Shown: in pieces, positions 38,662-51,515 of the stretch | Layout: each line of letters starts with the position of its first letter | How positions within the stretch are numbered: position 1 is the stretch's first letter | Origin: Pleurotus djamor | Lineage: Eukaryota > Basidiomycota > Agaricomycetes > Agaricales > Pleurotaceae | Assembly: GCA_029747585.1 (NCBI GenBank) | Contig: JAPEVF010000046.1 | Span: 92,832 to 156,831, forward strand | Reading direction: 5' to 3' | DNA: 64,000 nt | Program-made: the position numbers and the translations under genes | Notes under the pieces: generated by a model | Databases searched by the model: none | What the model saw: only the letters and a program-made list of their open reading frames with translations | What the model was told of the DNA's origin: nothing

Positions 38662-40460
38662 TCAAAGAATCTTGAATTCCTCATTGTTTTCAATTTCATG
38701 CCAAGGACTGTAAACACATTTAGTGAAGGACAGTGAAACTAATCTAAGGAACATATACTTACGCTTCGCGGAGGAAAGGGTGAGTCTTGAGGGATGATAT
38801 GCTTGCGCGGGCATATGGCTCAAGTGGGTTGTATACGAGAGTCTTGATAAAATCGAGGGCGTCAGAGTCGAGGTATTGGGCGTGCTCTGGCCGCACGGTG
38901 CTGAAGTCGGGATGATCAAGTATTGTCCCGTTCTCCGTCTCCAGTTCATCACGGTCAGGTATCTGGAAGGATGTTGAGATCAGACAAACGGGAGGAGATG
39001 AGACAACTTACCTCTCCAGTCAACATTTCGTAAGTCATAATTCCAAGTGCGTATGAATCGACCCATCGGTTGTACTCCTCTCCAACCATCATTTCTGGCG
39101 GTGCGTATGCTGGGGTTCCGAGTGAGTCGTTCAATTCGTATGCTTTGTCATTGTAGAGGTCGTTACGTCGAGCCCGGGGAACCCACATGTAGCGGTGAGC
39201 AAAGCCGAAGTCGCTGGCACGAACGTAACCGTTCTGGTCGAGGAGAAGGTTCGCGGGTTTGAGGTCTCGGTGGAGGACGCCTTTCTGGGTCATCAAGTCA
39301 ATCATATGAAGCTATAAATAAGGGGATCAGCCTTTGTCAAACGGTAAGAAGGAGAGGGCATGGACTTACTATTTGTGCAACCACAATAACCGTGCGCTCT
39401 GGCGAGAAACGCTTCTCGTGGCTAATCCAGCCTTCCAAATCACCACCTTGACAGAATGGCTATGAGATAGTCAGAACATGTTGTAGGCATTCGTGAGAAT
39501 GAGAGGACTCACCATAATGAGGAAATAATGCGTGGAAGATTCATAAGCTCCTCTCAATCCGACAAAGAATGCCTCGGTCTCAGACATCATCGACTGGGCC
39601 TCAATCTCGTTGCGCATGAATTTCCTTTGGACCTTCGCCAATTTCGGGTCTTGCGCCTTCTCAATCTTCTTCACGGCGTACGTCTCTCCATCCTTCAAGG
39701 CGAGGAAGACAGTCCCGAAAGCACCCTGGCCAAGTACACCCTCGACGAGTAGGTCCCTGATGGGGAAGTCGGAGAACTCAGATCGTCCGTTGACTTGAAC
39801 GAGCATGGGCGTGACGCGCTCCTTGCCCCCGATAAGTGGACCATATGATGTTGGAATTGGCTTGTCCTCTGTTACTTGAAGCTGGCGGATAGTGGGAGAG
39901 GAGGGGATGCAGGGCAATAATGACGCAGAGGACGCAAGTTCGTCAACGATCTCGATCGATGTTGGGTGTACGAAGGAAAATTCCAGAGATCGGTCTGGGG
40001 TGCAGGGCGCAACGGAAGAGAAGGCACTGGATGTGGACGAGTCGGCGATGAGGCTCGGTGTAGAGGAAAGGGGCTGAGACAACATTTCGATGCGTCCAAA
40101 GTCTGAGTCGGGACCTTCCAGGAGGAGAGGAAGGCGAAGAGGACCAGAATACAAGACGACATCGAGGCATCGAATAGGAGTGCGCTCCAGGGAGGAGAGG
40201 ACGCGCAGGATCGTGATCGCGGTGACGATGGTGACTACGTCCACGATAAAGGGGGCCGAGGCTATGAGCAAGTCGCCAATTTCGCGAAGAACGAACGTGA
40301 CGGAGGCGACAACAGGAGGCATGCGAACGACGAAGTAAACGAAGCCGTCAGCAGCAACGAAAGCCTTGACCGGGAGCAAGCAAGCCCTGACGAGGGCGGT
40401 GAGGATGAAAAGAGCGACAAGAACGAAGGCAAGGACGTCGAAGACGGTGAATGAGATCAT
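38662..40460 (-). CDS. Membrane-anchored Ser/Thr protein kinase (AGC-like catalytic domain)
   Basis: A protein kinase with an unusual hydrophobic N-terminus. The start is the ATG at 40460 (MISFTVFDVLAFVLVALFIL); the longer frame upstream has no ATG. Two or three hydrophobic segments occupy the first 100 residues or so, including APFIVDVVTIVTAITILRVL. A Ser/Pro-rich linker follows. The catalytic domain has VLGQGAFGTVFLA, YAVKKIEK, FMRNEIEAQ (helix C Glu), HRDLKPANLLLD, SDFGFAHRY and GTPAYAPPEMM (APE replaced by PPE). It ends THPFLREA|PWHEIENNEEFKIL, TGA 38662-38664. Catalytic Lys, Asp and DFG are all present. The order hydrophobic N-terminus then cytosolic kinase suggests membrane anchoring. 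I do not recognise an orthologue with a known pathway. Confidence 0.8.
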
Positions 40461-41113
40461 CGTGATAGACGTCGAGGAGATATGGATACTGGTACTTTGG
40501 TTAAGCAAGGTGCTAGTTCAAAGTGAGGAAAGAAAGCGGGGCATTGGGGGAGACTCAGATTATATACTTCCAGTGCGGATAAGTGGTTGACAGGCTTTCT
40601 GGAAATCTGAGGCTGACATCCGCGCAAAATGCTGTTCAATCGGCGGTGACTGCTTAGTGCCGTTGTAGACTTCAGCAAAAGTCCCCATTCAATAGTTCGA
40701 TGCGAATTGGATCGAAACGAACGGTGAGCGCGAGGAGCAGCGAGCAAGTATTGCCCGCAGGAAAGGGGGAAATGAGAACCACATCAGTCGGCGTCTAGAG
40801 TAGTCTAGTCATCGACGAAATCACAACACCGTGTATTAGGAGTTAGGAGCCGCCGCATGGTTGACCTTTACACCTCCCAGCCTACCACAAAGGTAAGCTG
40901 AAGTATCGGAGCATTAGACTTCATGGACCAAAGATTGACGGTGTTGCGAGAGGAAACGCCTCATTTCTGCCTTCTAATCACACCCAAGCTAGGCCTCTTC
41001 AGCATATTCAGTGCTTTAAAGGAAAATTTCGTTTGTCGAGTACATTCTTGATATAAAATTAGGCTAACAGTCTGTTTTAAAGAGGGGTATGAATGTGCAT
41101 GCGGTAGTGTGCT
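40461..41113. other. Intergenic region between kinase and laccase
   Basis: Holds the kinase promoter, the laccase 3' flank and, in the middle, the decayed beta-galactosidase 3' end annotated separately. Confidence 0.55.
40640..40975 (-). pseudogene. Relic of the beta-galactosidase 3' end and its downstream flank
   Basis: This stretch aligns with 44100-44520, the last part of the intact beta-galactosidase and its downstream sequence. A 20-base identical block occurs at 40815-40834 and 44300-44319 (ACGAAATCACAACACCGTGT). Matches then continue through ATTAGGAG-TAGGAG, TTNACCTTNACACCTCCC, CCACAAAG, GTAAGCTG and CATGGACC/CATAGACC, with small deletions. On the minus strand it corresponds to the codons for the final 50 or so residues (SMESDVS...LQLTLDGF), broken by deletions. 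It is too short and too damaged to be functional. It implies an older second copy of the gene or a segmental duplication across the laccase. Confidence 0.72.
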
Positions 41114-43856
41114 CTACTGGAACTCGGGGGCGAGGGCATCATACATGGGGCACAAAGTCCTGTTAAGCGGTGAACTCAGTACTGAAAGCGTGTTGTGCAT
41201 GAGATTCACTCACCTCCAGTCTTGGGGAACAATCTGCGCTTGTTCGCCTTCATTAACCTCAGCGGGACGCTCTGCAAAAACGATGGCAAGACCAGCTTCA
41301 AGATGCCAGTCAATATGGCACTGTATTGATAGTTGGTAACCGGGAACATAGAAGGCATCATTCGGATGAGACTCACATGCAAGAACCAAGCGCCGGAGTT
41401 GCCAGAGACTAAGGACAATATCAATGACTGAGCATTGAGAGGGGAAAATAGAGTATCTTACAGAAGCGGAAAGTTGTGTTGCCACCGTTGACTACACCGA
41501 TAGGTTAAAATGCAGCACGAAATATCACATCAAGGCAACTCACTGGGAACGACGTCTCGACGGGGAGGGTTCACCAAGTTAGTGACCTCGCTACGTGACG
41601 TTCGAACGATGTCGAATGTATGGCCGTGCACTATGAGGGAGCAGCTTCAGCGGGATTCATCGAGAAGCATGATGTGGCTCACAATGGAAGGGATGAGCAC
41701 CAGCGCCAGGGATCGATACTTCGATGATCTTGTTGGCTGGAAGGATGAACACTTGCTCCTACGAGACAAATCAGGGAAGGGATGCGACAAGAACAATATA
41801 ATCGTACTGATGGTAGGAAATCTTGTGGGCGCCTGGCTCCACTAAGCATCTGGAGCAGGACCGGGACAGACGGGGAGATGTATGAAATGCCGTTTATATC
41901 GAAGAAAGGTAGATTGGGCTGGGAATCGATTAGCGGTCGTTCGTGAAGTTGATTTCTTTGCTCACTTGAGAAATGGCCAAGTTGATGGACATGTCGGCAG
42001 GACCTTGTCCTAGGTTGCCTGGACCTTCCGAGGCAATGGGCTGTTCGTAGGGAAGGGTCAGGATGGAAGGTGTTTAACTAGAAAGTATAAAGTACGTACG
42101 TGCATATCAGCATCGTCAAGTTTCTTGCCGCCGACGGGGTCAGTGGTGGGTTCCACATTAGGGGCGCCCTTGTACCGGAGAATTGCCTTGGAAAGGTTGG
42201 GATCGACTAAAATTGTCTATGAGCCGCGTCCATGGTCAAGATAGAGCAGTCTCACAGTTAGGATTATTGTCAGGATTTCCACCAGTCGGGCTAAAGGAGA
42301 ATTGTCAGTCATCATGTTCCCCATCGCAAGGCATCAACTCACGGAGCGCGAATCCAATAGTTCCCAACGGTTTGGTTGGCATTCAAGATAATTGAGACGC
42401 GTTGAGCTAGTGAAGGCGTGCAATTGTCATTATATGTGATATTGACCATGATAGTCTACTCACCAGCATAGATATCAACGTTCTGAGCGGGCGTAGGATC
42501 GTGCTCAACACCGTCAAATTCAATAGCATCGAATGTATGGCCGTCAACAGAAAAGGTAAAGAACGGTCTGCACGATATCTGGATGAGACGGAATCTTCAC
42601 TGGAGTGAGTCCTAGGCGTACTTAACATGAAGCGAAGGAGATTATACCTGTAACGTTTGCCATGCTCCACGTTGATGACAGCATAGGGAACCAGAGGGCC
42701 GCCCTTGAAGCGGCCGACACCATTCACTAAGCCAGAATCGGGAATGGGGACAAGTCCAGTTTGGAAAAATTGGTTCTGAGCATGAGGTGCGAGGTCGTGA
42801 TACCTATGGGTAGCGTTGAAGCGTGAGATACAAATGATAAGCGTTGGGCGTCGCATGAGTCCTTACCAGTCGGCGAGGGTGATGATCGTGCTTTCTGCAG
42901 AGAACGTGAGGAGCTATGAGTGAGACGTAGCGGCAAATTCTTACCATCGTCGACATCGTAGAGATGCTTGAGAGGGTCGTCGGGATCTACGGAGATATGA
43001 GTCAAAAGTCTCTTAGAAAACGGACCTCATACCATAAACAATGAAGACGCCACGCAGCCCATCACAATACTGAGTGGACAAATGGGAATGGTACCTTAGT
43101 ATCAAAAATTCGTTAGACAGATATCTCCTCGTAGCAAGGGTACCGGTAATCACCAATAATTCCCAGTTTGGCCCGCAGTATCGAAGTCATACCTGAAGAA
43201 CCTAATCAGGATACGAACCCATCCATTCTCGCTACCGATACTCACAAGAAGGTTGAGTTTGGAGGAATGGGGCATTGGTTAACAAATCTGCAATTACTGG
43301 GTCAGTCCTATGGAACAAGTAGGTGATGAACGAGACTTGCGATGGGCCATCCATACCGGAGGTCTTATGTTGAAATAGTCCGTGCCAATGCTAAATTCAC
43401 GGATTGAATGTGTGTTTGACGTCTGGAGAAGTAAGCAATCTCACAATTGACGTGCTCCGGCGCATTCCAGGATCCGTGAGCTCGTTGTGAGTATTGATCT
43501 GCGCGAATCTCGTCAGCGAGGGTCTCGAGCGAAAGTGACATTCATAGATAGGATGCTTGCCTGAACTTTGTCCCCCTTCTGTAGAATCACAGCTATTAAC
43601 CAAGGACAGTCAGTGTGGTGGTTTGTAGGACTAGGCGGATGCAACATACGGGTACCAGGGAAGATACCGTTGACCGTGATAGCACTGGGGATTCATGGTG
43701 AGATTCATGACAATGAGCTGGAGCAGAGGGCAAACCTGCGCTCAAAGCCATCAGGGGAGACAACATCGTTCCTGATGTGGAAATCTAGCTGCTTCGTAGC
43801 GGCGAAAGCATCAGGCAGAAGAGCCAGGAGAGCGAGAAGTGGTGAGAACGGCGCCA
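41114..43856 (-). CDS. Laccase (multicopper oxidase), secreted
   Basis: A blue copper phenol oxidase (benzenediol:oxygen oxidoreductase) used on lignin, phenolics or pigments. The start at 43856 gives a signal peptide ([19 protein letters not shown]). The four copper motifs are present: HWHGLFQ (L1), [11 protein letters not shown] (L2, about 43060-43090), HPFHLHGH split by an intron (L3) and [17 protein letters not shown] (L4, about 41275-41345). The residue ten places after the L4 Cys is Leu, usually linked to an intermediate redox potential. The last exon reads [14 protein letters not shown], stop TAG 41114-41116. Many short introns are present and the protein is about 520 residues, the normal laccase length. 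It lies between a kinase and beta-galactosidase, all minus strand. Family call is secure; the physiological substrate is unknown. Confidence 0.95.
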
Positions 43857-44344
43857 TCCTGTGAGTAGCTGGGGCTTGGAGAGAAGAGTAGAGCTGTCCT
43901 GGCTTTTAACTACGAACACATATCCCAACAAGGCAGAGACATTTCTGCGCTAGGATCAGGTGAAGATCGCAAGTGTGAGAGAAGACTTGAGTCAATATTT
44001 ACAAGCTGTTCACACAACGGCTTTCCCAATGACCAGAGAAGGGGGATATTTCAGCATGATTTGACCCATTTGCAAGGCGGTGAAACACGGTGAACGAGTT
44101 CCGCCATGTTGCCGCCATGGACGGCCAACCTATTAGATGAGATCAAAATGCCGTTAAATCAGCGGCGACATTTATGCCGTGTTAAAGGGGTAGTGAGCTC
44201 CAGCGAGCTAAGTACCTGTTAATAGCTCGATGGGAATTGGCTAGAAATATGAGGTAGACGCGAGGCGCAGCGAGGTTGGAAAGGAGGCAACGAGAACCAA
44301 CGAAATCACAACACCGTGTCCTTTATTAGGAGCTAGGAGCGATA
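43857..44344. other. Laccase promoter and beta-galactosidase 3' flank
   Basis: Upstream region of the laccase. The part nearest the beta-galactosidase (about 44100-44344) is the intact counterpart of the relic flank at 40640-40860. No further gene was seen. Confidence 0.55.
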
Positions 44345-47300
44345 CTATACAAGCCTACCCCGCGCCGACCACGCCGGGTTGTTAACCTTCACACCTCCCG
44401 GTCCGCCTTCCACAAAGCCGTCTAGAGTAAGCTGGAGTTTCGGAGATATCGACACATCGGACTCCATAGACCAGAGAGCGACAGCAACAGTGCTGAGTGA
44501 GGAAAGAAGCGTAAATCAATTGTCACGAAATCAGGTAGAATGCAAGCGTACTTTTCTCCCCTAAAGTTTAAGATACCCTCATGAACGGGGAACTTGGCTT
44601 GAGGTCTGTATCAGATGGAGTTATGTGTTCCTCAGGATCTCTATTGATAGAACAGGGCGGACGAACCCTAAATTGGCAACCCGTTTCCCCATCATCCACC
44701 CGTTGACAAACAAGAACGCTCGGTACGGTTGCCCGAGAGGCTCTTCGAATGTGAACGAGAGGAACGCGTCGAAGTCGGATGGTATGTTGAGCTTGAAGGT
44801 AGTGACAAAGAACCCGACGCCTGCCTTCGAGCCAGGTAGTCCAGAAGCAAGATCTCGAGAAACCCATTCCGACGTATCAAAACCGGGCAGATGCCAGCCC
44901 CGTCTCTCACCGAAGAGACCACCTTCGTTGAACACACCGCGGACCTTGTCCGGGAAACTTGAAGCGCTTGATCAACCACGAAACACGGACGATTTTGAAA
45001 GAGACATACTTGGTGTAGCCGCCGACTTTGCCTTGCACTCGCCAGTCTCCGAAGCTGCCAGGGTTCAACTGGAATCCACGGATGCCACGAGGACCTTTAG
45101 ACGAGTTCGTGTTGGCTAGTGAAAAGATGAGAAAATAAGTGCCTATGTAGTGGATGCAGACATAGTTGGCAAAAACGCACAGCCTTGAGTCTCATTCAAT
45201 CCCATGTTATCCTGCGGAAACTCATATGTTAGTACCACCAGTGAGGGCGAAGAAGCGAACTTACCTGGACAACAGTTATGACATTGTCGGACCCAGGTCT
45301 GATTGCTCCAGAAGGGAAGATGAACTGGTCGTCCGTTTCTTCCAAGATATTGCGATTGTTGGTTGAACTAAGGTAGAGTCGTTGAGAAACCCACCCGTAA
45401 TTTAGATACAGAAGCACATACTTTCCAAAGGAAGTACCCAAGAATTCGTTGTTTAGCCAAACACTTGCAGCGAACGCTGAGATGAAAGCTTCGTTAGATG
45501 TACGATTAAAGTCGAAAAGACTAGACTGACCTTCGCCTCCATTTATTGAGAGGTTAACAGACTTTTCACTTCCTGTGCCTTTGAAGTGACCGCGCCAAAG
45601 AACCACGTTCTCGCAGCTACCAAATTTTTTATTATCACTGAGCAATTGGTGCAAGGGCTCACTCACAAGCCATAATCACATCCGTACAAGATGCGCCCGT
45701 CCCCATAGAAGGGTTTCAGAGGGATATTCGTAGTCGTGTGATTAGCCAGAGCCCAAGAAGCATCTGAGAAACCAGAGGTAATCTCAGGTAAACTATCTGC
45801 GAACTTCCAACCACCCAATTTCGGCACCCTAATGGGCGATCTTGCAGCGTTGGTCTTGAGCGTCGAGATGAAAGCACCTTTGAAGGAGAGTTGTGAAGAC
45901 GCATGCAAGTCCGCGTCGATGCGTTGACCATTCCAACTGATGGATCGGATTGTACTCGGAGCGATGACACTCAGTCGAACACTTTCGCTGAGATCACCGC
46001 GAAGAGCGAGCTGGGATCCCGAGATACTTGCACTGCGTACGAGTTGTGGACCTCCTACCAAGATAGAGGTGTTGGTACCAAATTGCCAGAAGTTTTTCAA
46101 GGGGTCAGAGGATTTTGGAGCGATGGTGGGGGCCCAGAATGTACCAGCTGTGGTTGTATTCGCGAAGAGGATGAGTTGTTTGTCAGAATCGAATACTGTG
46201 ATGAGGCCTTCGATTCCAGAAAGGAAAGAGATTGTTGTCCTTCCTCCGGATGCTTGAGTAGTCGCAAACGCGGTTGATCTGGCGTGAGCATTCCTGGGAG
46301 TACCACTGAAGGTAAGGCTGACTTCGTGTTCTTGAGCGGAGTCACCGAAGAGGAAAAGGACGTCACGTCCATCGATGACCCCGGCGAAAAACACCTGTGC
46401 GGTAGAAAACAATAGCCGCGAAGAACCGAAGGCGTAGTCAGTGACAATGACTTTCGACTGTCGACCACCCAGTGTGATAGATGACGCGACGGTCGGAATT
46501 TGTAACGCCCCAGCCGATGTGGTGACGTTCAATTTGAAGTTGATGACAGCCCTAGGGGTCGCCTCAAGTCAAGGGGTTGGCTAAGGAGAAAGAAATCAAA
46601 GCCCACTCACGTCGATGTAGAGTCTGCTTGTCTCAGGATGTAGAATCCCGCTTTGGTATCAGGGTTCTGAAGGAACGTCGCAAATGCTGATGAAGAAGTC
46701 GTCGTTGTGACTCCGGTGCTCGTATCTCCGATCCAGTTCGTCTTGTAGAATTCAGGAGAACTTCGCAGGAAGATGCCTTGCCGCTTTAGCTCATCGTACT
46801 TGGTTGTAAGTTGACGTGATTCCTGGATGGATGCGCCGTAGTCATAACTAGAAGATCGTCGATCATTGATGATCATGATTGACTATCGAGGAAAATTCAA
46901 ACATACGATGTGTAGACGCCGCTGGAAAGGAATTGTCAGAGCGTAACTCGAAAGACAGAGTGTCGACTTACTGGAAGGGTATTGCGCCCCATGAAGTACC
47001 ACTTTCGGGGAATCAGCAAAATTGCTGGTACAATAACTTGGGACGAAGATACACACCCATATAACATGTAATAGTTGATGAGTTTCGCATTACTCGCCCA
47101 TAGTTGCAGGTTAAACACCGATTGGAAATCAGGACCAGTAAGATCACGGCACGGAGGGTAGCCTGATGATAGAGTTAGAAGGGAGTAGAGTATGTAGGAA
47201 TGATTGCCCACCTGGCGCAGTTGGCCCCCAAGCATCGAAAGATCCTCCCTGGAATTCTAAAAGGGTTGTAGAGTATACTCATGATGGGGTCGTCCGGTTA

Positions 47301-48711
47301 GTAATAGAATCACGCACCAGGAATGTACCATGGCTGAGAAGGATTGGCACTAGCGTGATATTGATGGTAGTTCGTCGTTACACCTCGCCAAACGGTTGGG
47401 TTCGAACAATCAAATCCTTGAGGGTATGAATCAAGTCTACGAGTTTACGAGACCTAAGTCGACACAAGCAACGGTGGCATTATAATGATACCTACCCGTA
47501 AAGATCGACAGCGCCCTACGCATAAGTCGGTGGTTAGAATGTGGGTAGGATGGGGTGATTTGCTTTACCGTTCCATTGATAAAGTTCCTGCCTTGTCCTG
47601 GGTCGTTGTAAGTGAGGGGAACTACGATGGGCGAATCGTGGTAGACGGTCTCCAAGTCGGTAAAGTACTCGGCATGAGAAATTGGACTTTGAGAGAATTC
47701 GTTGTCTAGAGAATGTTGTCAGCCAATGGACAAAGTTTACATAGATGTAGATATATACATACCGATTTGGATAGCTATTCGAAAGGTGATGTTAGATGGG
47801 GATGTTGAACCTCAAGAAAGACGTACCAATCACTGGACCACCTTCAGTGATCTGGTTGGGTGCTGTTACTTTGATGATACCCTTGATGTAGGCTTGCCAC
47901 GCCGCACGCCAGTCGGAGGCATTCGTCCTCAGAGCACCAGCAACTTCGCTTGTTGTCCAGTGAGCTATACCTGCATCAAAGGCGTACCAGTAAGCAAGCA
48001 GTTGGGTTGCCTCGGACCAAATACGTACCCCCGGCTGTGGTTTCGGCGTTGATATAAGGGCCTAAAAATAAAGTTGAGGATGATGTCGTGCGGGGAAAGA
48101 GACGGCGGCATACCGGGTCTCAACACAATAAAGACGCCAGCATCCTTCGCGGCATCAAACAAGGGTTGTAAAGCCCGAAACCCATCAAAGTCGACGACTC
48201 CACGAGATGGGTTGATGAGACCCATGTGGGTGTAAACGCTGAGGGCATTGATTCCGGCGGCCTTTGCTTTTTGGACAATGTCCGGCCATAGGCTTGGTAC
48301 GGGTAGACGAAATGTATGGAATTCCCCCGAGCTGGAAGATTTGTGAGTAATGATATATTCAAAGCATCTGCCGGGTGGTGAATCATACTGAATGAATATC
48401 CGCTGGTCCTTGACGATTAAGCTGTAGTTGTCAAATCTGACTTGTTCGGTTGGGGTTCTGGCGAGGACGTTTCCCGTAAACGGATCGATTCCGGAATTGA
48501 GGTATTGGCTAGATCCGTAAACAAATCCATTGGTTATGAAGGCACCGATGAGTGAACACAGAAGCAACAGTGGCCAGACGAGTGCTCGTCGTTTTGACAT
48601 GATCGGGGCGTCGTCAGTGTGAGGCCAGGAAAGCTCCTTGGGTTTGAAATGAGATTTCGGAGTACTAGGAAGTCCCCCCTGTAGTGGAGGCTTCTCGGAG
48701 CCATGCTGCAT
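44345..48711 (-). CDS. Beta-galactosidase, glycoside hydrolase family 35
   Basis: Hydrolyses terminal beta-D-galactosides, for instance on pectin or galactan side chains. The ATG at 48711 gives a 37-residue hydrophilic start, then MSKRRALVWPLLLLCSLIGA and more hydrophobic residues. From the first Met this is a signal anchor; from Met38 it could be a cleaved signal peptide. The GH35 core has VRFDNYSLIVKDQRIFIQ, the LPVPSLWPDIVQKAKAAGIN barrel region, the acid/base Glu in LDNEFSQS (about 47680-47705) and the nucleophile Glu in EFQGGSFDAWGPTAP (about 47215-47255). Jelly-roll domains follow (GFFVTTFKLNIPSDFDAFLS, NGWMMGKRVANLG). The end reads LTLDGFVEGGPGG...NNPAWSARGRLV, stop TAG 44345-44347. 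About 1,000 residues, usual for fungal GH35, with many introns. Confidence 0.93.
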
Positions 48712-48954
48712 ATTTTATAGGAAGACCTTAGATATGAGAGTGAGGTGCTCGATTTAAAGACCTGGTGACCTTGAGTAGGCAATGATGCAGGAAGAAGTCG
48801 AGCTACGGGCCGTCCGAGGACATCGCGAAGCATGTTTGAGTGAACGCGGAACCAAATGGGGTGGCATCACGTGGTGGTGGACGTCACGCGTTCGACCCTG
48901 AAATTGGCAGTGGCACGACGCCTTGCCTTGTCCTCTCGCCACTACGTCCTTCCA
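48712..48954. promoter_or_regulatory. Shared divergent promoter of beta-galactosidase and DNA polymerase eta
   Basis: Only about 240 bases separate the two start codons, so both promoters must lie here. A second in-frame ATG for the polymerase lies at 48856. Confidence 0.5.
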
Positions 48955-51515
48955 ATGCTATCCCATTCGCCATCCAAACATACACTTGGGAAAGGAAAAG
49001 AGAAAGCCACGGATGATGGCAATGACCATCTCAATCCCGTCATCACCTTTCGACATCTACACTCGCATGTCCTCGGAATTCGAGATCCTCTCCGCGTTAT
49101 CGCGCTTTGTGATTCCGACGCCTTCTACGCTGCTTGCGAAATGGTGCGGCTACAAACTGATCCGGAGAAACCCCTTGTGGTTCAGCAATGGGAATCCCTG
49201 ATTGCAGTCAATTATCCGGCTCGCAAATTTGGTATATCCAGAATGGACAGAGTCAAAGATGCAAAGAAGAAATGTCCCGAGCTGATGTGTGTACACGTTG
49301 CCACATTCAAAGAAGGAGAAACGGAGCCTGGCTACTGGGGTGAAGTGGACTCGAGGACACATAAGGTGCGGGACGACCATGATCATTCAGTGCCGTTGGT
49401 GCCTAATGATCATAAGGTTTCCTTGGATCCATATCGCAAAGAAAGCGCGAAGATATTAAATATCTTCAAAGAGGGTCTTCCTGATGTAGAAATAGGTATC
49501 GTGTCCGTGTCTAGCACTCCTTCTCATGCTTGCTGAAATGTCTCAGAGAAGGCGTCCATTGACGAAGCTTTCTTCGACTTGACGCGACCCGTACGCGACG
49601 CTATCCTCCAGAGATATCCTCATCTCTCTTCTGTTCCTTTCTCTGGTCCGGATACACCCCTCCCACCGCCCCCACCAATAAGCTGGGATGCTCTCGGTCA
49701 CCTCATCCCGATCAACCCCACCCCCTCATCTGACACATGTGAAGAAGTAGGCGAAGGATCTAACAAAATTTTCGATGAAGAACCTCCCCCTACATGGCAT
49801 GATGTTGCACTGTCCATTGGCGCAGAACTCATGTTCAAGGTAAGAGAAGATGTCCGAACAACTTTGGGCTACACTACATCTGCCGTATGTTCTTTTTTCG
49901 CCTGTATCCTGTCATGCAACTCAAGTTCACGTCAGGGGATCGCCCGTAATAAGTTTCTCGCAAAGGTTTGCCTTCCGATTCTGTTGAATTCGTGCACACG
50001 GACTGATGTACTCAGTTGAGCGCGTCTTGCAAAAAGCCCAATGGACAAGTACGGGTGACAACCTCATCAATCCGTATCAGTGTCTGACCATACCTTTCTC
50101 TAGACGATCCTACGAAACGCTGCTATACCTAGCTACCTCAACGAGATGCCCTTTCAGAAAGTCTGTTGTATCATTTTACCTCTCCGCGTCGATCTGATGC
50201 TCCAAAGATTCGGTTCCTAGGAGGGAAACTTGGGAAAGCTATCGCTGCGGAATACGATGTCAGCACCGTGGGTGATCTACTGTAAGTCTTGCTGTTCTTG
50301 TCTCTCGATCACAATTAATCATTTTTTCACTAGGTCAATCAGTGTTGGTGAGTCAGTCAACGACTTAAGCGGATCGTCGTTCACATTGTTCTTCGAAGAG
50401 GAAATGCAAGGTAGATTTGGTGAAAGTGCGATTTGGGTTTGGGAGGTTTTGAGGTGTGCCCTACTCCATTCACATCAGTCAGCTATAAACTAAAAATGCA
50501 ATCACAGAGGTATCGATCGGAGTGAAGGTGACACTTCCGAGCTCTCTTGTTTGACTTTTTACTAACTTGTTTCTAGTAAAAGCAAAGCCGCCTCTGCCAA
50601 AGAGCATGCTATCTGCTAAAAACTTACTCACTCCGATTACCCAAGTGTCCCAAGGGAAACATTGGATTAGGGTCCTCGCAACAGACCTCGCTCATCGTTT
50701 GAAGGAGGCACGTCTAGAACACCCAACTCTTTGGCCCAAAACTCTTGCGCTCGGGGCGTACAAAAGTAGGGCAATTGGCTCAATTGCAGTGCTTAGGCAG
50801 GTTGCTGAATTTTGCCCTAGGCTACCAGAATGGTCGGTCAAAACAAGCTCCCTTTCCTTTTGTCCGTGACGTAACCATAGACGTCGTCGCCTCTGCTGGA
50901 GAAAAGCTGTGGAGGGAACTCATGAGCAATGCCGATGAGTCGACTCTGAAAATTTCCCACATATACCTCCAATTCTCTGGCGTTGGGACGGCCGAAAACG
51001 GTCAAGGTAGTATCGAAGGGTTTCTTAAAAGTCCAGCTACTGCGAACATCCAGAGCACTGGCAAGCGCGAGCGGACATTGACCGTCGGTGGCATATCTGA
51101 TGACGAAGATGATACCCTTCCCGACACTAGTCAGCTAGTAGACGAGCCATCAACGAATACCCCAAATCTTCCCGGTCTCGTTGCTACGTCCCATGAAGAT
51201 CAACCCGATTTATCATTTACCTGTGAACGTTGTGGGAAGGATATCTCCCCCAACAAGGATAGCCTCGTTGGTCTTGACATCTCTTCTGGAGACCCGGACG
51301 TCATTTCCAGCCTGATCAAGCACAAGTTAGACAGCCTTCGGCGAGAGCACGAAGATTATCACTTTGCTCTAGAATTAACGCGTCAAACTAATGGTCCCTT
51401 GAAGGCTGCCCCACCCTCAAGGAAGTCAACGAACTCGTCAAAAAAGAAGCGCAAAGTCGAGACACAATCCAAGTCGAAACCCACGGGGATAGAACACTTT
51501 TTCCACGCCAAGTGA
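48955..51515 (+). CDS. RAD30: DNA polymerase eta, translesion synthesis
   Basis: A Y-family polymerase that copies past UV lesions. The start is placed at 48955 (MLSHSPSKHTLG); an in-frame ATG at 48856 would add 33 residues with no family look. The palm holds the metal-binding Asp residues in VIALCDSDAFYAACE (about 49091-49135) and the second acidic pair in KASIDEAFFDLT (about 49550-49580). GIARNKFLAKL and the RFLGGKLGKAI helix-hairpin region follow, then the little finger. The C-terminus has a ubiquitin-binding UBZ finger, FTCERCGKDI ... HEDYHFAL (about 51220-51370), a basic nuclear-localisation patch (SKKKRKVE) and a terminal PCNA-binding-like motif, GIEHFFHAK, just before the TGA 51513-51515. 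This is the full domain set of the family. Confidence 0.92.

Noticed and set aside
40097..40460. Signal that the kinase N-terminus might be an unrelated antisense ORF
   Set aside because: The frame is continuous into the Gly-rich loop of the kinase, with no intron needed and hydrophobic segments typical of membrane helices.
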